Source: a bacterium D16-50 (lineage in GTDB: Bacteria > Bacillota > Clostridia > Lachnospirales > Lachnospiraceae). From it: DNA of 64,000 nt. Shown here piece after piece: positions 27,018 to 36,669 of this stretch (within the stretch, counting starts at the first letter, position 1; every line of letters begins with the position of its first letter). Position numbers and translations under genes: made by a program. The stretch spans positions 227,387 to 291,386 of the forward strand of contig RAZA01000002.1 of the NCBI GenBank assembly GCA_003612485.1, given 5' to 3'. The notes below the pieces were generated by a model. That model did no database searches. It was given only the letters and a program-made list of their open reading frames with translations, and had not been told where the DNA came from.

Positions 27018-28289
27018 TCAGGCCTCCAGCGCCTGCGCGATGTCCGCGATCAGATCCTCCTTATCCTCAATGCCGCAGCTGATCCTGATCAGCTCCGCAG
27101 GCACGCCGGCCTCCCGCAGCTGCTCGTCCGTCATCTGCCTATGGGTGCTGGAAGCCGGATTCAGGCAACATGTGCGGGCGTCCGCCACATGAGTCTCGAT
27201 AGCAGCCAGCTTCAGGCTCTTCATAAAGACACCTGCACCGTCTCTCCCGCCCTTCAAGCCGAAGGACACTACGCCGCAGCTGCCCCCGGGCAGATATTTC
27301 TGCGCAAGCTCATAGTATTTATCCCCCGGCAGGCCGCAGTAGTTCACATACGCCACCTTGGGATGCTCTGACAGAAAGCTTGCCACCGCCAGCCCGTTCT
27401 CGCAGTGACGCTTCATGCGCACATGCAGACTCTCCAGACCAAGATTCAGCAGAAAGGCATTCTGGGGACTCTGGATCGATCCCAGATCCCTCATGAGCTG
27501 TGCGGTACACTTGGTAATGAAAGCTCCCTCTTTTCCGAATTTCTCCGCATAGGTAATTCCATGATAGCTTTCGTCAGGCGTGCAGAGGCCCGGATACTTG
27601 TCTCCATGGGCCATCCAGTCAAACTTTCCGCTGTCAACGATGGCGCCGCCTACCGCCGCCCCATGTCCGTCCATGTACTTCGTGGTAGAATGAGTCACAA
27701 TATCCGCTCCCCACTCAAAGGGACGGCAGTTTACGGGAGTGGCAAAGGTGTTGTCTATGATCAGAGGCACCCCATGGGCATGGGCGCACCTTGCGAATTT
27801 TTCGATATCCAGCACCGTCAGCGCGGGATTTGCGATGGTTTCTCCGAACATAACCTTTGTATTGTCCCGAAAAGCTGCGTTCAGCTCTTCCTCTGTGGCA
27901 TCGGGACTCACAAATGTCACATCGATACCCATCCTTTTCATGGTGACGGAAATCAGATTATAGGTTCCCCCATAGATGGTGCTGGAGGATACGATATGGT
28001 CGCCGCAGCTGCAGATATTGAACAATGCATAGAAATTGGCTGCCTGACCGCTGCTGGTCAGCATGCCTGCAGCGCCGCCCTCCAGCTGTGCAATTTTTGC
28101 CGCCACATAGTCATTGGTAGGATTCTGAAGTCTTGTGTAGAAATACCCGCTTGCCTCCAGATCGAAAAGCCTGCCCATATCCTCACTGGTATCATACTTG
28201 AAAGTGGTGCTCTGAATAATGGGAATCTGGCGGGGCTCACCGTTTCCCGGCGTATATCCGCCCTGTACACAAATACTGTCTATCTTCAT
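27018..28289 (-). CDS. metY: O-acetylhomoserine sulfhydrylase-type PLP enzyme
   Basis: Cys/Met-metabolism PLP-dependent enzyme of 423 residues that probably makes homocysteine from O-acetylhomoserine and sulfide. Seen: SICVQGGYTPGNGEPRQIPI, IIQSTTFKYDTSEDMG, YFYTRLQNPTNDY, MLTSSGQAANFYAL, LIIDNTFATPVNCRP and the PLP lysine in HSTTKYMDGHG. AAGGGAGAGCAAG before ATG 28289 sets the start. A promoter at 28335-28363 gives a leader of only about 40 bases, so there is no room for a SAM riboswitch. Cystathionine gamma-synthase/lyase relatives are the alternative, but the length and GYTPGNGEPR favour MetY. Confidence 0.88.
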   Translation of the reverse strand: MKIDSICVQGGYTPGNGEPRQIPIIQSTTFKYDTSEDMGRLFDLEASGYFYTRLQNPTNDYVAAKIAQLEGGAAGMLTSSGQAANFYALFNICSCGDHIVSSSTIYGGTYNLISVTMKRMGIDVTFVSPDATEEELNAAFRDNTKVMFGETIANPALTVLDIEKFARCAHAHGVPLIIDNTFATPVNCRPFEWGADIVTHSTTKYMDGHGAAVGGAIVDSGKFDWMAHGDKYPGLCTPDESYHGITYAEKFGKEGAFITKCTAQLMRDLGSIQSPQNAFLLNLGLESLHVRMKRHCENGLAVASFLSEHPKVAYVNYCGLPGDKYYELAQKYLPGGSCGVVSFGLKGGRDGAGVFMKSLKLAAIETHVADARTCCLNPASSTHRQMTDEQLREAGVPAELIRISCGIEDKEDLIADIAQALEA

Positions 28290-28334
28290 CTTGCTCTCCC
28301 TTCCGTCCGCCTTGCAGGCATCTGTCTCTTTTCC

Positions 28335-28363
28335 AGTATACATATTTCAAAATATAAATTCAA
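28335..28363 (-). promoter_or_regulatory. Predicted promoter of metY
   Basis: TTGAAT (28358-28363), a 17-base spacer and TATACT (28335-28340) on the minus strand. The spacer contains the palindromic ATATTTTGAAATAT, a possible operator. Confidence 0.6.
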
Positions 28364-28422
28364 CCATTTCCTGACACTTCCCGCCCTCCTGTGCCTTATG
28401 CCCAAATATCCCCCACAAGGCA

Positions 28423-28668
28423 TCAGCTGGTGAGCCAGTTCCTGAGAGGGTTGATCTCCTTGGCCTGCTTCAGGATTTCCTTTCTGTTGAATCTCAGATA
28501 GTTCTCCAGTTTCCGCACTTCCTCCTCGGAAAAGCCCTGAGCCTGCTCTATAACGCCCTCCGGCAGAAGGCCGTCCGCATAATCCCTTCCCCGCAGAAAT
28601 GAAATGCGAACCAGTCTTCTGCCGTCTTTTTCCACCATGCTTGATATCAGCATTCTGATCTCGTCCAC
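28423..28668 (-). CDS. Small conserved-looking basic protein
   Basis: An 81-residue protein starting VDEIRMLISSMVEKDGRR and ending IKxINPLRNWLTS-like (KEINPLRNWLTS). It is rich in Lys/Arg/Glu with a long amphipathic helix EEEVRKLENYLRFNRKEI. The start is GTG at 28668, seven bases after AAGGAGGGG; the frame is open further upstream but would cross the cheR terminator. I do not recognise a named family. It sits alone between cheR and metY, after a strong terminator. Confidence 0.6.
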   Translation of the reverse strand: MDEIRMLISSMVEKDGRRLVRISFLRGRDYADGLLPEGVIEQAQGFSEEEVRKLENYLRFNRKEILKQAKEINPLRNWLTS

Positions 28669-28735
28669 CTGCGAACCCCTCCTTTTCCGAAAAAGCCCCT
28701 TCCGCCTTCCCCAGTTCTTCCATCTTCTTTCATAT

Positions 28736-28772
28736 AGAAAAAACGTGCACAAACTCCTCGTCTGTGCACGAA
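28736..28772 (-). terminator. Intrinsic terminator of the cmk-ispH-rpsA-cheR unit
   Basis: CGTGCACA (28744-28751) pairs with TGTGCACG (28763-28770). On the minus strand the stem is followed by TTTTTTCTAT. It lies about 25 bases after the cheR stop. Confidence 0.85.
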
Positions 28773-28795
28773 TCATCAGTCTAGCCATCTTATTG

Positions 28796-29581
28796 CTATG
28801 GCTTCTGATAATAAAGAGAATGCTTTTTCTCAAAGCCTATGTCCCTGAAATTCATGATCTGCTCTGCGCTGCCGATAAAGAGCACCCCTCCGTTGGCAAG
28901 AGATCTGAAATATTTCTGGAAAACCACGTTCTTAGCCTCCTCCGTGAAATAGATCAGCACGTTTCGGCACACGATCAAATGGCATCCCATCGGGTATACA
29001 TCCTTCAGCAGATTATGTTCCCTGAATTCCACGCAGGCCTTGATTTCCTTGGCGATCCGAAAGGAATCCCCTATCTGTGTAAAATACCGCCGGCGCAGGT
29101 CGGGAGGCACTGCCGCTATACTCTTCTCAGGATAGACACCCTCTTTGGCCTTTGCGATAACCTGCTTATCCAGATCGGTGGCATGGATCCTTATGTTGCT
29201 CAAGGGCAAATGTCTGGACATGGCCAGCACAAGAGAATATGGTTCATCCCCCGTAGAACAAGCGGCGCTCCACACCTTCAGATTTTTGCCGAATTTTCTG
29301 ATCAGCGCAGGAATCACAGAGTCCTCCATCATTTTCCACTGAGGAGGATCTCTGTAAAACTCCGACACATTGATCGTGATCTGATTGACAAATTCCTCAA
29401 AACGTTCCTTATCGGTCTTCAGGACCATGACGTATCTGCCATAGTCCGGGATCTTGTTCTTTGTCAGCAGGCTGTCGATCCTGCGCTTCATCTGCGCTTC
29501 CTTATAGCTGCTCAGATCAATTCCCGTCAATATCCGAACTTCCCTCTTGAAGTACTCATAATCAAATAATATGGAATTCAC
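28796..29581 (-). CDS. cheR: CheR-type chemoreceptor glutamate methyltransferase
   Basis: S-adenosylmethionine-dependent methylation of chemoreceptor glutamates. 261 residues, with the N-terminal CheR helical domain (about 1-75) and the methyltransferase domain: FVNQITINVSEFYRDP, VWSAACSTGDEPYSLVLAM, IHATDLDKQVIAKAKEGVY, CRNVLIYF and GGVLFIGSAEQI. The start is GTG at 29581 with only a weak GGGCG before it. It lies 30 bases downstream of rpsA, with no other chemotaxis gene nearby, so it may be a stand-alone CheR with another protein target. Confidence 0.9.
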   Translation of the reverse strand: MNSILFDYEYFKREVRILTGIDLSSYKEAQMKRRIDSLLTKNKIPDYGRYVMVLKTDKERFEEFVNQITINVSEFYRDPPQWKMMEDSVIPALIRKFGKNLKVWSAACSTGDEPYSLVLAMSRHLPLSNIRIHATDLDKQVIAKAKEGVYPEKSIAAVPPDLRRRYFTQIGDSFRIAKEIKACVEFREHNLLKDVYPMGCHLIVCRNVLIYFTEEAKNVVFQKYFRSLANGGVLFIGSAEQIMNFRDIGFEKKHSLYYQKP

Positions 29582-29611
29582 CGCCCGTCATTCAGTTATA
29601 TGAGATAGCCG

Positions 29612-30748
29612 TCAGTTCTCTTCCGCTTCCTGCGCTGCAATCACAGCATCGATATCTACCGAAGTCTCTTCTTCGTCATCGGAGGATCCTGCCGCGGAAG
29701 CAGCCAGTGCCTTGATGCTCAGGGATATCTTTTTGTCCGCCTCATTGAAGTCGACAATCTTGGCCGTGACCTCCTCGCCTACGCTGAGGACGTCCGCCGG
29801 CTTCTCCACATGCTCCTTGGAAATCTGGGATACATGGAGCAGCGCGTCCACCCCGGTCTCCAGCTCGATGAAGGCACCGAAATCCGTCATCCTTGCGACC
29901 CTGCCGGTCACAATGTTTCCTACGGCATATTTGCTGGACGCGTCTCTCCAGGGATTCTCATCCTCGAACTTTAAGGACAAGGCAATCTTGCTGCCGTTGA
30001 TCTCCTTGATCAGCACATTCAGCTTGTCGCCTACCTTGAACACCTTTCTGGGATGTTCAACTCTGCCCCAGGACATCTCGGAGATGTGAAGCAGGCCGTC
30101 CGCTCCGCCCAGATCTACGAAAGCGCCGAAGTCCGTCACATTCTTCACTACGCCCTCCACCATGTCGCCCTCGTGGATCCTCTCGAACAGCTCCCTCTGC
30201 ATCTCTTCCTTTCTGGCAACAATGAGCTGCTTGCGGTCACCGATATATCTTCTTCTCTTGGGGTTATACTCGCTGATGACAAATTCGATCTCCTGTCCCG
30301 CATACTTGGACAGATCTCTCTCATAGGTATCGGACACAAGGCTGGCGGGGATGAAGACTCTCACTTCCTCCACGATGACGCCCAGACCGCCCTCCAACAC
30401 CTGAGAAACGGTTGCCTTCAGCACCTCCCTATTATTATACGCCTCCTCGATCCTCTTGTTTCCTCTGTCTGCCGCCAGACGCTTGTAGGTCAACACTACT
30501 TGACCCTCTCCGTCATTCACCTTCAGGACCTTTGCCTCCATGGTGTCGCCGGGCTTCACCACTGTCGTAAGGTCTAAGCTTGAGTCATTGGTATATTCGT
30601 TCTTAGTCAGTATTCCGTCTGACTTATAGCCGATATTCAAAACGATTTCATCAACCTTGACATCGATAACTACGCCTTCGACTACCTCTCCTGTATGAAT
30701 AGTTTTGATTGAATCTTCCAGCATTTGTTCAAAAGTTAATTCTGACAT
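29612..30748 (-). CDS. rpsA: 30S ribosomal protein S1-like, four S1 domains
   Basis: RNA-binding protein of 378 residues with four S1 OB-fold domains at about 20-90, 105-170, 190-260 and 275-345; the last two match the consensus best (GVVKNVTDFGAFVDLGGADGLLHIS and GRVARMTDFGAFIELETGVDALLHVS, each split here). A short acidic tail follows. Four domains are usual for Firmicutes S1, fewer than the six of E. coli. The ATG at 30748 has GAGGAGG upstream and lies inside the end of ispH: the two frames overlap by 20 bases. In several Clostridia the same two proteins are fused. Confidence 0.93.
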   Translation of the reverse strand: MSELTFEQMLEDSIKTIHTGEVVEGVVIDVKVDEIVLNIGYKSDGILTKNEYTNDSSLDLTTVVKPGDTMEAKVLKVNDGEGQVVLTYKRLAADRGNKRIEEAYNNREVLKATVSQVLEGGLGVIVEEVRVFIPASLVSDTYERDLSKYAGQEIEFVISEYNPKRRRYIGDRKQLIVARKEEMQRELFERIHEGDMVEGVVKNVTDFGAFVDLGGADGLLHISEMSWGRVEHPRKVFKVGDKLNVLIKEINGSKIALSLKFEDENPWRDASSKYAVGNIVTGRVARMTDFGAFIELETGVDALLHVSQISKEHVEKPADVLSVGEEVTAKIVDFNEADKKISLSIKALAASAAGSSDDEEETSVDIDAVIAAQEAEEN

Positions 30749-31622
30749 AATTTTGAACCTCCTCAATTAATTTATTTGGGGTGGAAGCCCCCGCAGTAAT
30801 ACCCACCAGTCGAACAGCTTTAGGTAGCGCTAAATGCAAGTCATCCAGTGTCTGTATAAAATAGGTATGGGCACATACTTCGCTGCAGATTTCATACAGC
30901 TTCGTGGTGTTGGAACTGTGCCTGCTTCCTATTACGATCATCACGTCAGCCTCCAACGCCAACGCCCTAGCCGAACGCTGTCGTTCCTCCGTCGCATTGC
31001 ATATAGTATTCACGACGTTACCATTATAACCTCTTTTTCCAAGAATTTCAACTATGTCATGAAATTTATTGTAATTAAATGTCGTTTGGGCCACTATACA
31101 CAGCTCTTCTTTGTCCAAAAAGACTGCTTCCTCGGCCTCCTGCAGGCTTTCTAACACCGTCACGGGGCCCTTGCAGCGCCCGACGATGCCCTCCACCTCC
31201 GGATGCCCCGGATCTCCTACGATAACGATATGCTTCCCTTTATCGCTCTCCTCCGCCGCCTTTTTCTGAATCCTCCTCACGAAGGGGCAAGTGGCATCAA
31301 CGCACTCCAGCCCCTTCTCCTCCAGAATCCGGTAGATCTCCTCCGAGACGCCGTGGGCCCGGATGATGACCTTGGTCTCCGGACAGGGAGCGTCGCAGGG
31401 ATCCGCCCTAAAGTCCCTGCCCCCCGGAAGGCTCATCAGCTCCTCTTTGGACGCCAACACCTTCACTCCCTTGTCCGCAAGCTCCTTCACCACCTCTTCG
31501 TTGTGTACGATAGGCCCATAGGTATATATATTTTTCCCAATTTTTATCTGTTCATACACAGTGTCTACCGCGCGCTTGACGCCAAAGCAGAAACCGGCAT
31601 GCTCCGCAAGCCTCACTTCCAT
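30729..31622 (-). CDS. ispH: 4-hydroxy-3-methylbut-2-enyl diphosphate reductase
   Basis: Iron-sulfur enzyme of the last step of the MEP isoprenoid pathway, giving IPP and DMAPP. 297 residues. The three cluster cysteines lie in AGFCFGVKRAVD, VDATCPFVRRIQ and VVNTICNATEERQ; the active-site residues are in YGPIVHNEEVV and GDPGHPEVEGI, with GSRHSSNTTKL near the end. GGGAGGACACTAC before the ATG at 31622 fixes the start. It follows cmk by 33 bases and overlaps rpsA. Confidence 0.96.
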   Translation of the reverse strand: MEVRLAEHAGFCFGVKRAVDTVYEQIKIGKNIYTYGPIVHNEEVVKELADKGVKVLASKEELMSLPGGRDFRADPCDAPCPETKVIIRAHGVSEEIYRILEEKGLECVDATCPFVRRIQKKAAEESDKGKHIVIVGDPGHPEVEGIVGRCKGPVTVLESLQEAEEAVFLDKEELCIVAQTTFNYNKFHDIVEILGKRGYNGNVVNTICNATEERQRSARALALEADVMIVIGSRHSSNTTKLYEICSEVCAHTYFIQTLDDLHLALPKAVRLVGITAGASTPNKLIEEVQNYVRINF

Positions 31623-31655
31623 GTAGTGTCCTCCCATGGGTCAAAGCCGACGCCC

Positions 31656-32324
31656 TTACCCGCGCCTTTCCCTGCACAGCTTCAGAATCGCTTCCACGGC
31701 CTCCTCGGCGGTTATGTGGGACGTATCCAAAAAAATCGCGTCCTCCGCCTGCGTCAGGGGAGAATTCTCCCTATGCATGTCCCGGTAGTCCCGCTCCTCG
31801 ATATCCGCCCGTATCTTAGCTATATCTCCCTGCTCTCCCTTGGCGGCCAGCTCCAGATATCTTCTCTCGGCCCGCACCTGACTGCTTGCTGTCAGATAAA
31901 TCTTCAGCTGCGCTTTGGGCAGCACGCAGGTCCCGATGTCCCGGCCGTCCATGACACAGTCATTTTTTGCCGCCAGCTCCTTCTGCAGCCGCTTCATCTT
32001 TTCCCTCACCTCAGCGATGGGACTGACCACGGAAGCCGCATTGCCCACCTCCTCCGTGCGCAGGAAGGGATTCACGTTCTCTCCGTTCAGAAGTACCACC
32101 TGCGCACCGTTCTCATAGCGGATGGAAATGTCCGCATGCTGGCATTTCTCTACAATTCCCTCCACATCCTCAAGCGCCACCTTCTCCCGCAGCATATAAA
32201 GCGCCATGGCCCGGTACATGGCCCCGGTATCCACATAGATCATTTCCAGCTGTCTGGCAACGGCTCTGGCAACCGTACTCTTGCCCGCTCCCGCAGGACC
32301 GTCTATCGCCACATTGAAGCTCAT
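31656..32324 (-). CDS. cmk: Cytidylate kinase
   Basis: Phosphorylates CMP and dCMP. 222 residues with P-loop AIDGPAGAGKSTVARAVA, IYVDTGAMYRAMALYM, DGRDIGTCVLPKA and the lid RAERRYLELAAKGEQ, followed by DYRDMHRENSPLTQAEDAI. AAAAGGGAGGAGAAATAGG before ATG 32324 sets the start; the frame remains open upstream into the flavoprotein gene but has no support. Second gene of the HI0933-cmk-ispH-rpsA unit. Confidence 0.95.
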   Translation of the reverse strand: MSFNVAIDGPAGAGKSTVARAVARQLEMIYVDTGAMYRAMALYMLREKVALEDVEGIVEKCQHADISIRYENGAQVVLLNGENVNPFLRTEEVGNAASVVSPIAEVREKMKRLQKELAAKNDCVMDGRDIGTCVLPKAQLKIYLTASSQVRAERRYLELAAKGEQGDIAKIRADIEERDYRDMHRENSPLTQAEDAIFLDTSHITAEEAVEAILKLCRERRG

Positions 32325-32364
32325 CCTATTTCTCCTCCCTTTTGTCTGTGCAGCCCACAATTTC

Positions 32365-33642
32365 CTATGATACGGACGTCCCTGCCCCGCCAGGCTGCCC
32401 TTCCGCGGCAGAATGCGCCCCGGCGCAGCTCCCTGCCAGATGCCCGGTGGACCAGGCGATCTGAAGATTGAAGCCTCCCGTAAGGGCATCCACGTCCAGA
32501 ACCTCTCCGGCAAAGTATAGTCCCTTCACTTTTTTCGACTCCATGGTAGAGGGATTGATCTCCTTCACACAGACGCCTCCTCTGGTGATGATGGCCTCCT
32601 CATAGCCCCGCAGGCCCTTCACCGTGAGAGGAACGGCCTTGATCAGCTCCCCGAACCGCCGTCTCTCCTCCTTGGTGATCTCGTTCACCTTCTTGTCGGA
32701 GCGTATGCCTGAAAGCTCCACCATCACGGGAATCAGCTTCATGGGGAAAAGTCCTCCCAAGGCATTTCCGAACCGCTTGTTTTTGTTCTCGTCGAAATCC
32801 CGCAGCAGCCTCTTGTCCAACTGCTCTGCAGTGAGAGCCGGCTTTAAGTCGATGTAGAGCACGGCCCCTTGGCCAGACTCATAATGGCTGCTGGCCGACA
32901 GCACCAGCGGACCGCTGACACCGAAATGGGTAAACAGCATCTCCCCGAAGCCCTGATATGTCTCCCGTCCCCCACAGACCAGCCGGAGGGACACATTCTT
33001 CAGGGACAGACCCATGAGCCGGCCGCACCACTCCTCCCTCGCGTTAAAGGGAACCAGACCGGGCCTCTGCCCCACCACCTGATGGCCCGCTTCTTTTGCA
33101 AATCCATATCCGTCCCCCGTTGAGCCCGTAGAGGAATAAGAAAGCCCTCCCGTACAGACCACGCACATATTTCCATGCACCTGCCTGCCCCCCGATAGCC
33201 TCACGCCTTCCACAATGCTTTCGTCTTTCCCAAGAATCAGGGACTTTGCCTCGGTGTTCAACAAAATCTCTACTCCCCGCCTTTTCAGCTCTCTGGCAAA
33301 AGCCGAGATCACGTCGGAAGAATGGTCCGACAGAGGGAACACTCTATCCCCCCGCTCCGTTTTCAGACGGCACCCCGCCCCTTCGAGAAAGTCCATCACC
33401 CTTCTGTTGTCATAGCCATAGAAGGCGCTGTACAGGAACTTGCCGTTGGCGCGCACATTGGCGAAAAGCGTCTCCATATCCCCGGCATTGGTCACGTTGC
33501 ACCTGCCCTTTCCCGTTATGAACAGCTTCTTTCCGAGCTTTTCGTTCTTCTCGATCAGACAGACCCTGCAGCCCTTCTCCGCTGCGGCCAGCGCTGCCAT
33601 CATGCCTGCGGCCCCGCCGCCTATCACGATCACCTTTCCCAA
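32365..33642 (-). CDS. HI0933/YhiN-family FAD-dependent oxidoreductase
   Basis: A flavoprotein of 425 residues. The N-terminal dinucleotide fold is VIVIGGGAAGMMAALAAAEKG, followed by the family block KLGKKLFITGKGRCNVTN; an ATG-type FAD contact is at VCVVCTGGLSYSSTGSTGDGY, and the C-terminus has GLYFAGEVLDVDALTGGFNLQ. The function of HI0933/YhiN proteins is not established. The start is TTG, eight bases after GGAGG. It lies 40 bases upstream of cmk. This order recurs in Lachnospiraceae-type genomes. A C-terminal extension is rich in Ala/Gly/Ser. Confidence 0.88.
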   Translation of the reverse strand: MGKVIVIGGGAAGMMAALAAAEKGCRVCLIEKNEKLGKKLFITGKGRCNVTNAGDMETLFANVRANGKFLYSAFYGYDNRRVMDFLEGAGCRLKTERGDRVFPLSDHSSDVISAFARELKRRGVEILLNTEAKSLILGKDESIVEGVRLSGGRQVHGNMCVVCTGGLSYSSTGSTGDGYGFAKEAGHQVVGQRPGLVPFNAREEWCGRLMGLSLKNVSLRLVCGGRETYQGFGEMLFTHFGVSGPLVLSASSHYESGQGAVLYIDLKPALTAEQLDKRLLRDFDENKNKRFGNALGGLFPMKLIPVMVELSGIRSDKKVNEITKEERRRFGELIKAVPLTVKGLRGYEEAIITRGGVCVKEINPSTMESKKVKGLYFAGEVLDVDALTGGFNLQIAWSTGHLAGSCAGAHSAAEGQPGGAGTSVS

Positions 33643-33842
33643 TGCTCCGCCCTCCTTTGTCCCATGCCTGAAACCTCCACGGCCGTCCCAAAGTCTAAAC
33701 CCGTCAAAGCGTCTACAAGGGCAGAAACCTCTCGGCTCCTGCCCTCGGATTAATTACTACCCTATTGACATGTTATATCATCGAACCCGTTCCCGCTTTT
33801 TCAGGAGCGGCCCATGGCCGGGCCGTCCCTTTCTGCCGCGGC

Positions 33843-35270
33843 TTATACAGGATACGCTCCATTCTTGGTGTCCGCCTGCGTCATGTCCACCTTTTCCTGC
33901 TGCGCCTGACGATACTTGAAGAAATCGATGGCTACCTGCGGGAACAGAGCGTAGGAAAGCACGTCCTCATCCTGCTGTTTCCACTGGCTGATCTCGGACT
34001 CCAGCTTATCCATCTCGTTCTCCAGCATATCCGCGTAGCGGCAGGTGATTCTCTCCTCCCCAGGGATGACCTTGTCGATGATCTCCTGATTCATAGGCTT
34101 TACGGTCTGGCCGTATTCACCTCTCAGCACCGCCTTGGTCTCCTTGGTGGCCATCTTATAGCGCTCGCCCATCAGCACGTTGAACACTGCCTGAGTGCCC
34201 ACGATCTGGGAGGAAGGCGTTACAAGGGGCGGCTCGCCCAGATCCTTACGGACCTCGGGAATCTCCTTCAGCACGTCATAATACCTATCCTCGGCGTTCT
34301 GCTCCTTCAGCTGGCTTACCATGTTGGAAAGCATGCCGCCGGGCACCTGATAGAGCAGGGTCTTGATATCCACGCCCATAACCTTGGGATTCAGCAGACC
34401 GTTCTTCAGGCACTCATCCCTATAAGGACGGAAGTAGTCAGCGATCTCCGCCAGCAGATTCTGGTCAAAGCCCGTATCGTAGGGCGTGCCCCGGAAGGTC
34501 TCCACCATAACTTCCGTAGCAGGCTGGGAAGTTCCCAGCGCCAAAGGACTCATGGCCGTGTCAATGACGTCCACGCCTGCCTCTACCGCCTTCAGATAAG
34601 TCATGCTGGCCACGCCGGAGGTATAGTGGGTATGAAGCTGGATGGGAAGCTTGGTAGCGCTCTTCATGGCCGTGATCAGCTCTGCTGCCTTATAAGGCAC
34701 CAATAGGCCCGCCATATCCTTGATGCAGATAGAGTCAGCCCCCATCTCCTCGATCCTCTTGGCAGTGCTGGTCCAGTACTCCAGCGTATAAGCGTCACCC
34801 AGCGTATAGGAAAGAGCTACCTGCGCATGTCCCCTGCCCTCCTGCTGCTTCATCCGGTTGGTTGCATTCACCGCCTCCTGCAGATTCCGCAGATCGTTAA
34901 GGCAGTCGAAAATACGGATAATATCGATGCCGTTGGCAATGGACTTCTGCACGAAGGCATCCACCACATCGTCCGCATAGGGCCTATAGCCCAGAATATT
35001 CTGTCCGCGGAAAAGCATCTGCAGCTTGGTGTTCTTAAAGCCGTCCCTCAGCTTGCGGAGCCTATCCCAGGGATCCTCCTTCAGGAAGCGAAGCGAAGCA
35101 TCGAAGGTTGCACCGCCCCAGCATTCCACGGAATGGTATCCCACCTTGTCCATCTTCTCCACAATGGGAAGCATGAATTCGGTAGGCATTCTCGTAGCAA
35201 TCAGGGACTGATGAGCATCGCGCAGTATAGTTTCCGTGATCTTGATCGGTTTCTTTGCTTGTTCTGACAT
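33843..35270 (-). CDS. OadA/5S-type keto-acid carboxyltransferase subunit
   Basis: Carboxyltransferase domain acting on oxaloacetate or pyruvate. 475 residues with the DRE-TIM/HMGL-like barrel: ITETILRDAHQSLIATRMPT, DPWDRLRKLRDGFKNTKLQMLFRGQN, the metal/biotin-site lysine in ICIKDMAGLL, and LHTHYTSGVASMTYLKA. The C-terminal conserved carboxylase domain is present, but the fused biotinyl domain of classical OadA is missing; biotin is on a separate protein (36670-37044). It is therefore built like the 5S subunit of propionibacterial transcarboxylase. GGAGG precedes the ATG. Last gene of the sodium-pump operon, 189 bases after oadB. Confidence 0.9.
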   Translation of the reverse strand: MSEQAKKPIKITETILRDAHQSLIATRMPTEFMLPIVEKMDKVGYHSVECWGGATFDASLRFLKEDPWDRLRKLRDGFKNTKLQMLFRGQNILGYRPYADDVVDAFVQKSIANGIDIIRIFDCLNDLRNLQEAVNATNRMKQQEGRGHAQVALSYTLGDAYTLEYWTSTAKRIEEMGADSICIKDMAGLLVPYKAAELITAMKSATKLPIQLHTHYTSGVASMTYLKAVEAGVDVIDTAMSPLALGTSQPATEVMVETFRGTPYDTGFDQNLLAEIADYFRPYRDECLKNGLLNPKVMGVDIKTLLYQVPGGMLSNMVSQLKEQNAEDRYYDVLKEIPEVRKDLGEPPLVTPSSQIVGTQAVFNVLMGERYKMATKETKAVLRGEYGQTVKPMNQEIIDKVIPGEERITCRYADMLENEMDKLESEISQWKQQDEDVLSYALFPQVAIDFFKYRQAQQEKVDMTQADTKNGAYPV

Positions 35271-35459
35271 TTACGAATTTCCTCCATTTATTTTCTCTAC
35301 GGCAAAAAACCTCTTTCCGGCCCTCTGCCGACATAAATCCAGACTGACGTCAGCGCTTCTTTCTCGCAGACCGGAACCTTCCGGTCTCCTCTTTGCCGTC
35401 CCGGCCTATTCATGCAGCCTGACTTGCCTGCGCATGAACGGCCGTTCCTATGCCGTTTC

Positions 35460-36611
35460 TCAGAACACTCCGAAAATCGCCATGAAAGTACCTGCCGCAA
35501 CGGCTGTTCCGATGACGCCCGCCACGTTGGGGCCCATGGCATGCATCAGCAGGAAGTTGGTAGGATCCGCCTCGGCTCCCACCTTCTGGGACACACGGGC
35601 CGCCATAGGCACCGCGGACACGCCGGCAGAACCGATAAGGGGATTGATCTTGCCCCCGGTAACCTTGCACATAATCTTTCCGAACAGCACGCCCGCCGCC
35701 GTACCGAACATGAAGGCGATCAGACCCAGCGCCACGATGAACAGAGTGTCCATGTTCAGGAACGCCTCCGCGCTGGTGGTAGCGCCCACGGAAGTACCCA
35801 GCAGAATTACCACGATATACATCATGGCGTTGGAGGCTGTCTCCGTCAGCTGCCTTACCACGCCGGACTCCCGGAACAGATTGCCCAGCATCAGCATACC
35901 CACTAAAGGCGCGGTGGTAGGAAGAATCAAGCATACCACGATGGTAACGACGATGGGGAAGAGGATCTTCTCCAGCTTGGACACGGGACGGAGCTGTCCC
36001 ATCTTGATCTTCCTCTCCTTCTCCGTGGTCAAGAGCTTCATGATGGGAGGCTGGATAATGGGAACCAGCGACATATAGGAGTAGGCCGCCACTGCTATGG
36101 GGCCCAAGATTGCCGTCTGCCCCAGCTTACTGGCCAGAAAGATGGAGGTCGGGCCGTCTGCTCCGCCGATGATGGAGATGGCCGCAGCCGCCATATCGTT
36201 GAATCCAAGGAAGATCGCTCCGAAATAGGCGGCAAAAATACCGAACTGAGCCGCCGCTCCCAGAAGAAAGCTCTTGGGATTTGCGATCAGGGGCCCGAAG
36301 TCGGTCATCGCACCCACTCCCATAAAGATCAGGGAGGGAAGGATCGCCCACTCGTCCAGTTTATAGAAATAGTACAGCAGGCCGCCTACACCGTTGGAGG
36401 CGTCCTCTGCATGAAGCATGATGTCGGGATAGATGTTCACCAGCAGCATGCCGAAGGCTATCGGGGTCAGAAGCAAGGGCTCGAATTCGTGCCGGATAGC
36501 CAGATAGAGGAAAAAGCACGCAACCGCTATCATCAGATAGTTTCCCCAGGTCAGATTGAAGAACGCTGTCTGATGGATAAGGTTATTCAGCGTAGAACCT
36601 ATATATTCCAT
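35460..36611 (-). CDS. oadB: Sodium-translocating decarboxylase beta subunit
   Basis: Integral membrane subunit (383 residues, about ten membrane helices) that decarboxylates carboxybiotin and exports Na+. Family motifs: [55 protein letters not shown], and [19 protein letters not shown], with [21 protein letters not shown] at the end. AGGAGGTCAACAA precedes the ATG. It is in an operon with the biotin carrier, OadG and both carboxyltransferases. Homologues GcdB and MmdB have the same sequence signature, so substrate is set by the partner carboxyltransferase. Confidence 0.93.
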   Translation of the reverse strand: MEYIGSTLNNLIHQTAFFNLTWGNYLMIAVACFFLYLAIRHEFEPLLLTPIAFGMLLVNIYPDIMLHAEDASNGVGGLLYYFYKLDEWAILPSLIFMGVGAMTDFGPLIANPKSFLLGAAAQFGIFAAYFGAIFLGFNDMAAAAISIIGGADGPTSIFLASKLGQTAILGPIAVAAYSYMSLVPIIQPPIMKLLTTEKERKIKMGQLRPVSKLEKILFPIVVTIVVCLILPTTAPLVGMLMLGNLFRESGVVRQLTETASNAMMYIVVILLGTSVGATTSAEAFLNMDTLFIVALGLIAFMFGTAAGVLFGKIMCKVTGGKINPLIGSAGVSAVPMAARVSQKVGAEADPTNFLLMHAMGPNVAGVIGTAVAAGTFMAIFGVF

Positions 36612-36669
36612 TTGTTGACCTCCTGTTGTCTGTAATACCGTAGAAAATATACTTAAGCTCCGACATGAA

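Noticed and set aside
28290..28422. SAM riboswitch upstream of metY
   Set aside because: The predicted promoter leaves only about 40 bases of leader, too short for any SAM riboswitch.
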